Source: Pelagihabitans sp963710535
Lineage (GTDB): Bacteria > Bacteroidota > Bacteroidia > Flavobacteriales > Flavobacteriaceae
Length of the DNA: 64,000 bases
Direction of reading: 5' to 3'
NCBI GenBank assembly: GCA_963710535.1
Contig: CAVQAW010000010.1
Location: 682,001-746,000, forward strand
The translations under genes were made by a program, and so were the position numbers. The stretch's first letter is position 1, and each line of letters begins with the position of its first letter. Of this stretch, positions 49,916-57,637 are shown one piece after another. The notes under the pieces were generated by a model, which worked only from the letters and a program-made list of their open reading frames with translations, was not told the origin of the DNA and made no database searches.

Positions 49916-50939
49916 ATGACAAGATTACTACTTTTAAGCTGTTTCCTACTTTATGGATCCGGTGTGTGCACAGTCCAAGGAAGGGACCGTACAAAGTTTT
50001 GTGCTCCATTCCGAGGCGCTGAAAAATTCCGGGGGCGAAAATCCCAATCGAAAAATATCGGTTTATCTGCCCCCGGATTACGGCAATTCCGAGAAACGCT
50101 ATCCGGTTATATATTATTTACACGGTTTCATGGGTACCGACAGCATTTATGCAGGCATGAAGGAAATATTAGATCTAGCGACCAGCACGAATAAAATACG
50201 CCCCTATATTTTGGCGCAGGCCGATCACAATACACTTTTTCAAGGCAGATTATAAGCAATCAAGCCTGATTGGAAATTGGGAGGTCTTTGAAGCGATTAA
50301 TTGGTAAACGCGATAGATAAGATGTACCGGACCTTGTCCAATAAGGAAAGCCGGGGCATCGGAGGCCACTCCATGGGCGGATATGGCGCCATAAAAATTG
50401 CAATGCTACATCCGGATACCTTCAGTGTGGTCTACGGCATGAGTCCAGGTCTTATGGGCTTTGTCAAAGAATTTGGGCCGAACAGCGATTCGTTCAAGGC
50501 CCTCGAAAGCATCCATACTGTCGAGGAACTCAGAAAATCATATTATCCCAAGGTATTGGTAGCGGTAGGCCGGGCCTGGACCCCGAATGCCAAAAAACCC
50601 CCTTTTTATTGTGACATGCCTTTTACCTATGAAGGCGACAGCTTAAACGTGAATCGGGCGGTTTTGGACAAATGGCACCAAAACATGCCCATGGAAATGG
50701 CAAATGCGTATCAAGACAACCTGCGGAAACTCAAAGCGCTGAAGTTGGATTGGGGAAGAAACGATGCTCCCCGGTTTCCACTGCAGAACATGCAGTTCAG
50801 TCAAAAGCTTGAAAATTTGGGAATCGACCACTATGCGGAGGAATATATTGGAACGCACGGCAATAAGATATGGACAAAGGATGGCCGTGTATTGAATGCC
50901 ATGCTTCCATTCTTTAACGACCATCTGAAATGGGATTAG
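49916..50939 (+). pseudogene. Esterase (alpha/beta hydrolase) pseudogene with three frameshifts
   Basis: The signal peptide (MTRLLLLSCFLLYGSG) starts at 49916; the reading then moves to another frame near 49965 (AQSKEGTVQSFVLHSEALKN to ILAQADHNTLFQG), to a third frame near 50242 (ADYKQSSLIGNWEVFEAI), and back at about 50298 (LVNAIDKMYRTLSNKESRGIGGHSMGGYG to the end at 50939). Joined, these give one secreted esterase of the PF00756 type with the nucleophile elbow GHSMGGYG. Three indels make it a clear pseudogene. It lies just left of the tRNA-Ala integration site. Confidence 0.8.
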
Positions 50940-50982
50940 ATTGCAAGCGCAAAAAAAACCCCGTAACTTTCAGGTAGACAGA

Positions 50983-51017
50983 CATCTCCAGTCCTGCAAA
51001 TGCACGGAACTGTGGCC
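50983..51017. repeat. 35-nt structured direct repeat, copy A
   Basis: It starts CATCTCCAGTCCTGCAAATG and ends ACTGTGGCC. It matches copy B at 31 of 35 positions and contains an almost perfect CCTGCA/TGCAGG-type hairpin. Confidence 0.5.
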
Positions 51018-51085
51018 TTTGGCCCCAGAGAGCAGTGTAATCATATGAAGTGAAATGATACCGGGGTAGCTGCGCTGCTCCAGAT

Positions 51086-51120
51086 CATCTCCCATCCTGC
51101 AAATGCAGGGGACTGTGGCC
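51086..51120. repeat. 35-nt structured direct repeat, copy B
   Basis: It starts CATCTCCCATCCTGCAAATG and ends ACTGTGGCC, 103 nt after copy A. Here CCTGCA and TGCAGG form a perfect hairpin around AA, and TGTGGC (51114-51119) pairs with GCCACA (51125-51130). The origin is unknown; it lies in the leftover 3' flank of the tRNA gene. Confidence 0.5.
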
Positions 51121-51131
51121 CAGAGCCACAG

Positions 51132-51191
51132 AAGCTTAAAAACAAAACAGCCCATTCAAATACATTTGATGGGCTGTTTGCTGTTTTAAGC
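51132..51191 (-). terminator. Terminator of the former tRNA-Ala gene
   Basis: AAACAGCCCAT (51145-51155) pairs with ATGGGCTGTTT (51169-51179), extended by CAAAT/ATTTG inside and by AAGCTTAAAA / TTTTAAGCTT outside. On the minus strand a T-rich tract follows, in the right place to end a tRNA transcript read leftward. Confidence 0.65.
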
Positions 51192-51214
51192 TTAGCGCTT
51201 TCCTGCGCTTGATC

Positions 51215-51257
<43 letters not shown>

Positions 51258-51361
51258 AAAGAGGATTCACATATCAGAATAGACCAAAGTAGTTTGTAAT
51301 TAATTATAAATCAGGTATTTAATTAAATACAGATTGTTTTGATATCAAACGAAATCAACTA

Positions 51362-51386
51362 TTTGCGTGCAAATTGCGTGCAAATT
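51362..51386. repeat. Tandem TGCGTGCAAAT repeat upstream of the integrase
   Basis: TTTGCGTGCAAA is followed at once by TTGCGTGCAAAT, two 11-nt repeats each with inverted symmetry (TTTGC/GCAAA). They lie between the att fragment and the integrase start and could be arm-type recombinase sites or an operator of the integrase promoter. Confidence 0.45.
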
Positions 51387-51406
51387 TTTTATTACCTTTA
51401 AGTTTC

Positions 51407-52624
51407 ATGAATACCAATGTAAAACTTTCTTTGGATACCCGTAGGCAGAAAAAAGATGCCTCCTATCCAATTATTTTGCGACTGACTCATTTTCGTAAAA
51501 CGACTTCAATAAGTTTAGGTCAATCTGTTCACAAAGAATATTGGGACAATAAAAACGAGAAAATCAAAAGAGCGTTCAAAGGCACTTCATCAGTTAGCAA
51601 ATTGAATAATCAGCTTTTGAAAGAAAAGACCAGAGCAGTTGACATTATCAACGACCTACACGAAAAGGACGAGCTCAACTTTTTGTCAATTCTACAACTC
51701 AAAAGTAAAATCGTAAAAACTGCTTCTTTTGAATCATTTTTCGAATATAGTAAGGACATTGTGAATGAGTTAAGGATGGCAGAACGTTTTGGAAATGCGA
51801 ATACGTATTATGCAGTAATTAAGGTATTGGAAAAATTCACTGGTGGGAATGATATCAAATTCAATGAAGTTAATTACGATTTCCTCAAAAGATTTGAAAT
51901 TTGGCATTTTTCTAGAGGTAATTCTGTGAACGGTCTTTCGGCGTACATGAGAACAATAAAGGCCATTGTTAATAAGGCTATTAAATCTGATGTTGTTTCG
52001 ATTGATGCTTACCCCTTTACTCATTATAGGATTAAAACAACTCCGACAGAAAAAAGAGCTCTTGATATCGACAGCATAAAATCTATAATGCTTTTAAAAC
52101 TGACAGAAACGGATAGCTTGTTTCATTATAGAAACTACTTCTTAGCATCTTATATGCTCTATGGTATTTCGTTTATGGACTTGGCTTTTTTAAAAGTTCA
52201 GAATATCATAGATAATCGTATTAAGTTCCAGAGGAGAAAAACATCCAAACCCTATGATATAAATATAACACCGCAATTGAAAGAGATACTTTCCTTTTAT
52301 CTTCAGGATAGAGAAAAATCAGATTTCATATTTCCAATAGTTAAAAGAGACAAATTTGAACTTCAGTACAAGGACGTGTTATGGGCCCGGAAAAGATATA
52401 ATAAGGGGTTGAAAGAGATTGCGGCTAAATGCAATATCGAACAGCGGTTGACATCTTATGTATCTCGTCATAGCTTTGCTACCCAGGCGATGTTGCAGGA
52501 TGTTCCTTTGCAAGCAATCTCCGCCATGCTTGGGCATAATCGCCTATCCACTACTCAAATATACCTAAAGTCTTTGCCAAGCGTGATATTGGATGATTAC
52601 AACAAAAAATTAGTTGAGCTATAG
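51407..52624 (+). CDS. Tyrosine recombinase / site-specific integrase
   Basis: The start at ATG 51407 (MNTNVKLSLDTRRQKKDASYP) is the usual one for this family; an upstream TTG lies over the repeat. The 405-residue protein has an arm-binding domain (1-100), a SAM-like core-binding domain (about 105-205) and a catalytic domain. Visible active-site residues are Arg354 in YVSRHSFATQ, His377 in LGHNRLS and Tyr386 in TTQIYLK. At the first catalytic Arg position the sequence is LYGISFMDLAFL, so a Tyr replaces it. CTnDOT IntDOT also lacks this Arg. It should insert the element into tRNA-Ala. Confidence 0.92.
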   Translation: MNTNVKLSLDTRRQKKDASYPIILRLTHFRKTTSISLGQSVHKEYWDNKNEKIKRAFKGTSSVSKLNNQLLKEKTRAVDIINDLHEKDELNFLSILQLKSKIVKTASFESFFEYSKDIVNELRMAERFGNANTYYAVIKVLEKFTGGNDIKFNEVNYDFLKRFEIWHFSRGNSVNGLSAYMRTIKAIVNKAIKSDVVSIDAYPFTHYRIKTTPTEKRALDIDSIKSIMLLKLTETDSLFHYRNYFLASYMLYGISFMDLAFLKVQNIIDNRIKFQRRKTSKPYDINITPQLKEILSFYLQDREKSDFIFPIVKRDKFELQYKDVLWARKRYNKGLKEIAAKCNIEQRLTSYVSRHSFATQAMLQDVPLQAISAMLGHNRLSTTQIYLKSLPSVILDDYNKKLVEL

Positions 52625-52641
52625 GATTGATTTTTTGGCTA

Positions 52642-52656
52642 GCCCCAAATCTTACC
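52642..52656. other. 15-nt site complementary to the sRNA core, after the integrase stop
   Basis: GCCCCAAATCTTACC is the exact reverse complement of GGTAAGATTTGGGGC in sRNA copy 1 (14 nt for copies 2 and 3, 13 nt for copy 4). It starts 18 nt after the integrase stop codon, so the integrase mRNA 3' UTR could pair with the sRNAs. Confidence 0.4.
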
Positions 52657-52676
52657 CCTAAACTTTGCGCGTGGAT

Positions 52677-52732
52677 CCTATGGAATTTTTGTAGCGTTCC
52701 GGCAGATAAGCGTAAAGCAAAAATTCCATAGG
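52677..52732. repeat. Perfect 15-bp inverted repeat between integrase and mob operon
   Basis: CCTATGGAATTTTTG (52677-52691) and CAAAAATTCCATAGG (52718-52732) are perfect inverted copies around 26 nt. It lies between two convergent genes. It could be a shared terminator, although no T-run follows the stem, or the transfer origin of the element. Confidence 0.6.
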
Positions 52733-52739
52733 GCGCACC

Positions 52740-53213
52740 CTACTTTTGATTTGGAACACTATCTTTTTCCTTTAACCATTTTTGGTACGATTTATAGTGC
52801 TCGGGGTTTTGCACGAAATACCCCCTTAAACTAGATATTACCTGTTGCCGGCCTTCAGTAAATGCTTTTTCCTGAATATCGCTCATTCGAGATACTTTAA
52901 AAGCTAAGTAACCGATGATGACCAAAGATATCGTCCAAATCAAATAGTGAATCCATAACTGTGTTCTGGGAACCAATCTTGCCTTTAAAATCTGCCTTTC
53001 CATATCGACAATGGATTCTTGAAGCCGTGAATTCTTCGTCTTTTCAGCATTGAGATGCTCTTTGAGCAAAAATTCAAATTCCGAGGCGTCCGGCCTTATT
53101 TTGATGTCGTCTACATTCTTGGTCAGTTTCTCCAACGTTTGCAAGGATTTGTTGAACCCGTCCAGCTCATCGTTGAGCAATTCCATTATCTCGTCCAGTT
53201 TTTTGTATCCCAT
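52740..53213 (-). CDS. Coiled-coil membrane protein at the end of the mob operon
   Basis: A 157-residue protein with a long heptad-rich N-terminal half (MGYKKLDEIMELLNDELDG to about residue 80), one membrane helix (about 86-104, LWIHYLIWTISLVIIGYLAF) and a basic C-terminus. It begins 12 nt after the relaxase stop on the same strand. I do not recognise a named function; proteins of this form follow relaxase genes in Bacteroidota elements and may take part in mobilization or anchoring. Confidence 0.7.
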   Translation of the reverse strand: MGYKKLDEIMELLNDELDGFNKSLQTLEKLTKNVDDIKIRPDASEFEFLLKEHLNAEKTKNSRLQESIVDMERQILKARLVPRTQLWIHYLIWTISLVIIGYLAFKVSRMSDIQEKAFTEGRQQVISSLRGYFVQNPEHYKSYQKWLKEKDSVPNQK

Positions 53214-53225
53214 GGTCTCCTTTTT

Positions 53226-54095
53226 TTAATATCCGATTCCCGTATCGATTGCTTTTTTAATTACTTGCTTTAGCGCATTCTTTGCTAGGGTGGTGGCCAG
53301 GTTGGTACTCATTTCCATCGTCTTTCCCAGTACTTGCACCGACTTACCTGTGTGTGTTTGTTTTCCTATGCCTTTGTTCTGCGAAAGCTGCCCTATAATA
53401 TGTGCTCCTGACATGGTGCGGTGCACCTCGCTGGCCTTAAAATTATGGCCTTGGTATTCAAAGCGGAATCCCTGTAATCTGTTCGCCTTGTTGATGGTTG
53501 GTATCACTTCCACATTCCTTTCCTGCATTGCCTTGATATAGCCATCCAGCGTTTTGGGTTTTTCGTTATGCACCACTCTCTCATGGATGTCCTTTATTTC
53601 AAGTCTTATCTTTATGGAATCCAGTTCCTTTTCCAATTGCACTTCCCTGACCGTGGTGAGCCCCATTTCCTTGGCAACGTTTTCGGCGGCAAGTTGACTT
53701 CGCTTTCCTATGAAACTATCGTTATAGGCCTTGCCGTCAAAACCTATCCTGTTTACATAAAGATGTACGTGGGTATGTGCCTTGTCCCGATGGACAAAAG
53801 CGATGGCCTGCCGTTCCTTCAATTGCATTTCCTTGATAAACCTTTGGGTCAGTTCCTTTAGTTGTTCCTTGGTCAGATTCTTTCCGTCTTGGGATGTCGG
53901 GCTCAGCACAAAGCTGAGGGTGTTCTTTTGGCAACGGGTGTTCTCCTCCTGGATAAGTTTGAACTCCTCGGTTATCTGTTGGGGGTTATTCCCGGCCAGA
54001 TGTTGGCTAAGGACAACTTCGGCACCCTTCTCCTGGTTCCATCCATATCCCATGGATGCCCCTGTATGCGCTATGGACTTCCCTTTGCCTATCAT
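53226..54095 (-). CDS. Relaxase / mobilization nuclease (MobB/BmgA-like)
   Basis: A 289-residue relaxase that would nick the element's transfer origin. The histidine motif is complete: His102, Asp104, His107, His109 and His111 in VHRDKAHTHVHLYVNRI. The likely nucleophile Tyr17 lies in GASMGYGWN. Its start overlaps the stop of the MobC-like gene by four bases, so the two are coupled. The length matches small Bacteroidota relaxases of mobilizable elements. Confidence 0.92.
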   Translation of the reverse strand: MIGKGKSIAHTGASMGYGWNQEKGAEVVLSQHLAGNNPQQITEEFKLIQEENTRCQKNTLSFVLSPTSQDGKNLTKEQLKELTQRFIKEMQLKERQAIAFVHRDKAHTHVHLYVNRIGFDGKAYNDSFIGKRSQLAAENVAKEMGLTTVREVQLEKELDSIKIRLEIKDIHERVVHNEKPKTLDGYIKAMQERNVEVIPTINKANRLQGFRFEYQGHNFKASEVHRTMSGAHIIGQLSQNKGIGKQTHTGKSVQVLGKTMEMSTNLATTLAKNALKQVIKKAIDTGIGY

Positions 54096-54388
54096 TTTCT
54101 GAAATTATAGAGATGGTTCCTGATATCCTCTGCCAATTTCTCGACCTCATCGGCCAGATTCGGGTTCCGTTTCTTGAACATATTGCCAATACTGCTAAAG
54201 TTGTTCTTGTACTTGACCAAGGTCTTGTAACATTCCAATTGCTCTTCCGTAAGCCGTTCGATTATGCTATTGCCGAAGGCCGAGCTCCGGCAATACTCCG
54301 AAAGGCTCAAGCCAGCCCGTTCCGCCCTTTTCTTGAGCAGCTTCTTCTCGTAGATGGAACACCTGAATTTGATATAGGTCCGTTTCAT
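54092..54388 (-). CDS. MobC-like mobilization protein
   Basis: The start at 54388 gives MKRTYIKFRCSIYEKKLLKKRAERAGLSLSEYCR, a ribbon-helix-helix-like DNA-binding N-terminus as in MobC/MbeC proteins; an upstream ATG at 54424 is possible. The 98-residue protein has a helical second half (NLADEVEKLAEDIRNHLYNF). It should bind near the transfer origin and help the relaxase. Both ends overlap neighbours by ATGA, which supports this start and a tightly coupled operon. Confidence 0.85.
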   Translation of the reverse strand: MKRTYIKFRCSIYEKKLLKKRAERAGLSLSEYCRSSAFGNSIIERLTEEQLECYKTLVKYKNNFSSIGNMFKKRNPNLADEVEKLAEDIRNHLYNFRK

Positions 54389-54570
54389 TTCTCTTTTACT
54401 TTGCGACCTTCGGGAGCAAAGCAAGATTGTTTTTGTGGCAACAAAAACACATCTTGAATTCCCTGCCCGATTTTATCTTTTGCAGTGCCCATGAGCCATT
54501 CGTTCATATCCTTAAAACCTATGTAAAGTGCTGATTTGTCTTTGCAATTTTGAGAGTCTATTATCAGCAT
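54385..54570 (-). CDS. Small ORF between primase and MobC-like gene
   Basis: A 61-codon frame (MLIIDSQNCKDKSALYIGFKDMNEWLMG to VKEK) with no known domain. Its start overlaps the primase stop by seven bases and its TGA overlaps the MobC-like start by four (ATGA). Such overlaps at both ends are unlikely for a chance frame and suggest a real small gene, or at least a coupling frame for translation. Confidence 0.5.
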   Translation of the reverse strand: MLIIDSQNCKDKSALYIGFKDMNEWLMGTAKDKIGQGIQDVFLLPQKQSCFAPEGRKVKEK

Positions 54571-55343
54571 ATTTGCGCCGTTCGTTTTCCATTTTCATCA
54601 TTGTCCAAATAGAGGTCTACTCTGGTATAACGTTCAATTATTTCCACTGCCTTTTCAACAAATGCCGTGGAGTTCAAAACCAAAAAATCAAATTCGGTAT
54701 CCAGATTTTTAGCGATTTCCAAAAGGGACAATAAATCGAACATCCCTTCGGTAACGATGAGCATTTCATTTCCGTTCTTGATATGCGTGATATCCTTCGG
54801 CGAACAGGAATTTTTGTAATATTTGTTCCTCAGTTCCCATCCCCCAGATTCGTTCTGGAGTCCGATTGCGAAATAAGACTTCCCTTTGAAATCATAATGG
54901 ACTTCTTTAATTAATTTGTTGGCAGTTGGGATTGAAATATTCCTAGATTTCAGATACTCCTTCAACGCAAAATGGGTCAGCGATTTGATTTCCTTAATCC
55001 TTATTTTGTGCTGTTGTTCTTCCTTAAAAATCGGTCGCTGTTGAAAAGAAAAAGAGATTTGACCTTTTTCCAACCAGTTCAGTGCCTCTTTTACGGAAGA
55101 TTTATGAATAAGACAGATTAGGTCTATTACATTACCACCTTTACCCGCTCCATGGTCGTACCATCTATTGAGTTTCTTGGACACCTTGAAAGAGGCTTGG
55201 GTCTCTGAGCGGAACGGACTCAGGAACCAAGCTTCTTTCTCCGTTGATCTGGTCGGAAAGTGCCCGAGTTTTGCCAGCGCTTTTTCGATGGGAAAAGCTC
55301 GGGCTCTTTCACACGATAGTCTCTTTGTTGTTTCTTTTTTCAT
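54564..55343 (-). CDS. Toprim-domain primase-like protein
   Basis: The start at 55343 gives MKKETTKRLSCERARAFPIEKALAKLGHFP, the usual beginning of these element primases; the frame is open to 55556, but that part overlaps a repeat-rich control region. The 259-residue product has an N-terminal DNA-binding part (FLSPFRSETQASFKV, WYDHGAGKGGNVIDLI) and a Toprim domain (MLIVTEGMFDLLSLLEIA, DLYLDNDENGKRTA). It may start replication of the excised or transferred strand. Canonical CHC2 cysteines are missing. Confidence 0.85.
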   Translation of the reverse strand: MKKETTKRLSCERARAFPIEKALAKLGHFPTRSTEKEAWFLSPFRSETQASFKVSKKLNRWYDHGAGKGGNVIDLICLIHKSSVKEALNWLEKGQISFSFQQRPIFKEEQQHKIRIKEIKSLTHFALKEYLKSRNISIPTANKLIKEVHYDFKGKSYFAIGLQNESGGWELRNKYYKNSCSPKDITHIKNGNEMLIVTEGMFDLLSLLEIAKNLDTEFDFLVLNSTAFVEKAVEIIERYTRVDLYLDNDENGKRTAQIC

Positions 55344-55423
55344 ATGCCAAATAGTTTTGGGCAAATTTTTGATGTTTTGATGAAAAACTATCGGAAAGCC
55401 ACTATTCACAATGGTTTCCATGG

Positions 55424-55574
55424 TCATCGTTTTCTTCATCGATTCATCGTTTTCATATTTTTTCTGTTTTTTTCTGTCATCGTTTTTTATTTTGATGAAC
55501 AAATGATGATATAATGATGACAGCCTCAACATCGATGGGTATTGGGAACAGCTCAATCCGTCATCGATTCATCG
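55424..55574. repeat. Iteron-like TCATCGTTTT repeats between ATPase and primase genes
   Basis: TCATCGTTTTC occurs at 55424-55434 and 55444-55454 and TCATCGTTTTT at 55477-55487; TCATCGATTCATCG occurs twice (55436-55449 and 55561-55574). The stretch is AT-rich with long T-runs. Repeats like this are typical of replication or transfer origins, but could also be a promoter region. Confidence 0.45.
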
Positions 55575-56758
55575 AAATTTTCAAGTAAAAAAGATTTTTC
55601 CACGGTAAAATAGCGTCCCTTCGCATCCAATAATTGCATGGAGGCATCCTGCCAGATGACCAGTTTTTGATAGCTCAGGGAATTGTCCTTGTTCTCCAAT
55701 TTCCAATCCCTTTTCAATAATCTTCTAAGCTGGGTCAAATCGGTCTTTATCCGAGTCCTGTTGAGTAGCTGTAATGCATCCAAAGGGCAAAGATGGATTT
55801 CCTCGATATCGAACTGTTCCATGGCGCCCAAGAGAATCGTTGCAAGTTCCTTTTCCACTCGGTTCCGATTGTTCTGCACCAACCTTTTCAAAGCATCGGT
55901 CTTTATCTGTTTTGGGGTAAACCACATTCTCGTAGTGTGTTCAGTGGATAGCTGTCTTTGTTGCAAATGGAACAAGAAAGCCGGTATTTCCGATATCAAT
56001 TGATGAAGGAAATCTGTTCTCTCTTTTTTGAGTACCGGTATTTTCAGTACCCAAAAACGGGTCTCGTTCCCGTCTATCTTGATAAAATTTTCCTCGTTGT
56101 TGCTGCACAGGATGAACTTGCCGAAGAACTCCACTTCCCGTTTGTCCTTTCCCTTGGCCTCCAGTTTGTTGATATTGGTCGTGCTCAGGTATTTGATACG
56201 CTCCGTAAGTTCTTCCTTGTTGAACAGTACTTCGTCTATACAGATGAGCAGCTTGTTCGCCCAATCCGCATTGAACTGGCTGCTGAAACTGTCATTGGTC
56301 AGATAGGTCAGGTTGTTGTCGAAGATGGCCTTCAACCATTTCAAAAAAGTGCTCTTGCCCGTGGAACGCTCCTTGGAGACCAAGCACAGAATGGGCAGCA
56401 CCTGTACCGGCTTTATAAACAGTAATTGTAGATAATCCAATCCCAGTTCATAGTGCTTCCCGAAAATATGTTCGATGAAACTCAATGACGTATGGCATTC
56501 CCCTTCTTTGGGGATTGCCGGCAACGGGGAATAGGTATTATAAAAGCCTTGGTATTCCTGTTTGAAATCGATATGGTTCGGGATACAGGTAAAACCATCG
56601 TACTTGGGCACCTTACCCAGATAATCCTTACCATGGTCCTGACGGATGGTCTCAATGTTCCAGTGCACCAGGATCTCGTTGAAATGTCCGGCGATGGTCG
56701 GTGCCTGCACCAGTTTGTAGTACGAAGTGCCTACCCGTAAGTACGGTACTGTTTTCAT
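55553..56758 (-). CDS. VirE/D5-like primase-helicase ATPase
   Basis: The start at 56758 (MKTVPYLRVGTSYYKLVQ) is preferred over the longer frame to 56812. The 401-residue protein has the ATPase core of D5/P4-type helicases: Walker A SKERSTGKSTFLKWL, Walker B LLICIDEVLF, a sensor region FILCSNNEENF and an Arg-finger region GNETRFWVLKIP. It probably unwinds the element DNA together with the Toprim primase next to it. The length is normal for Bacteroidota mobile elements. Confidence 0.85.
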   Translation of the reverse strand: MKTVPYLRVGTSYYKLVQAPTIAGHFNEILVHWNIETIRQDHGKDYLGKVPKYDGFTCIPNHIDFKQEYQGFYNTYSPLPAIPKEGECHTSLSFIEHIFGKHYELGLDYLQLLFIKPVQVLPILCLVSKERSTGKSTFLKWLKAIFDNNLTYLTNDSFSSQFNADWANKLLICIDEVLFNKEELTERIKYLSTTNINKLEAKGKDKREVEFFGKFILCSNNEENFIKIDGNETRFWVLKIPVLKKERTDFLHQLISEIPAFLFHLQQRQLSTEHTTRMWFTPKQIKTDALKRLVQNNRNRVEKELATILLGAMEQFDIEEIHLCPLDALQLLNRTRIKTDLTQLRRLLKRDWKLENKDNSLSYQKLVIWQDASMQLLDAKGRYFTVEKSFLLENFDESMTD

Positions 56759-56843
56759 AGAATAAGGTTTTGAACACCAAGGGGATTCCCAAGGCGTAGA
56801 GTGAATTGACAAAAAATTTGGAAATGGTATCGCCTGCCAGTGC

Positions 56844-57113
56844 CTAACGAACAGGTTCCGCTATCGTTTCGATTTCCTGTATGGGTTTTCGTTCGTTCTG
56901 GAGCAACCAACGAACGATTTTTTTCCTTTCGAAAAAAATCAGTTTTCCGTTGGGTTTGGAGTGCGGAATATGCCCCGCGGCGGTAAGCTTGTACAGATAG
57001 CTTCTGGATATACCCGTATAGTCACAGGTTTCCTCAAAGGTCAGTACCTCTTTATTGGCGATCAACAGTCTTTCCAAACGGTCGAGCCGTTCGAGTATCA
57101 AAAAATTGTCCAT
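56844..57113 (-). CDS. Excisionase-like helix-turn-helix protein
   Basis: The start at 57113 (MDNFLILERLDRLERLL) removes 29 upstream codons of low quality. The 89-residue protein contains the MerR/excisionase-type HTH (VLTFEETCDYTGISRSYLYKLTAAGHIPHSKPNGKLIFFERKKIVRWL). Such proteins act as recombination directionality factors or regulators of the replication/mob genes downstream. It is the first gene of the leftward operon. Confidence 0.85.
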   Translation of the reverse strand: MDNFLILERLDRLERLLIANKEVLTFEETCDYTGISRSYLYKLTAAGHIPHSKPNGKLIFFERKKIVRWLLQNERKPIQEIETIAEPVR

Positions 57114-57200
57114 TTTGTTTCTTTTTAGATTACGAAATGAACAAAAGCGCTTTTGTTTTCCTTCAATATTGTTATTGGATAAATGTAAAAAAATAGGCAA

Positions 57201-57637
57201 AAGGAGAAGTATAAAAAAACAAATAGTTATTCACATATAATTGATATACAGTATTTTATGTCATATCAGTTCAAATTTAATAGAGTTGAAGAGCCCTGAA
57301 GTTTATTTGGTTTCAATTGATGCCAAATGGAACTGTTCTTAATTTTGGCCGAATGGATGGTTTAATCGAGAAAACCGGGTTATCAACAATTAAAACTGAA
57401 GGAATATGAAAATATGTACTCTAGAAAGGCAGATTTTAGTGTTTGGATGTTTTAAGTGCAGTCCGATACTTGGTTATAACTTGAAGAAAGACAGGCATCT
57501 TTTTGAAAAATACTGTCCCAACAAACCTTCAATTTAAGGGACTGGACCAGAGGTTTACTTAGGATTTGTCGCTATTAGCTAAATTTGTCCGTTTTGCCTT
57601 TCAATATTTGATGTTAAAGGTTAATCCAAAATTTTAG
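57201..57637. other. Intergenic region right of the mob/replication operon
   Basis: 437 AT-rich nt without a supported gene. It should hold the promoter of the leftward operon and the junction to the TraG remnant. No copy of the tRNA-Ala core is visible. Confidence 0.5.

Noticed and set aside
55344..55556. N-terminal extension of the primase frame
   Set aside because: It overlaps the iteron-like repeats and the end of the ATPase gene, and MKKETTKRLSCERARAFP at 55343 is the usual family start.
56830..56842. Second copy of the att core
   Set aside because: Only the 9 nt GCCTGCCAG match; the rest of the tRNA-Ala sequence is absent.
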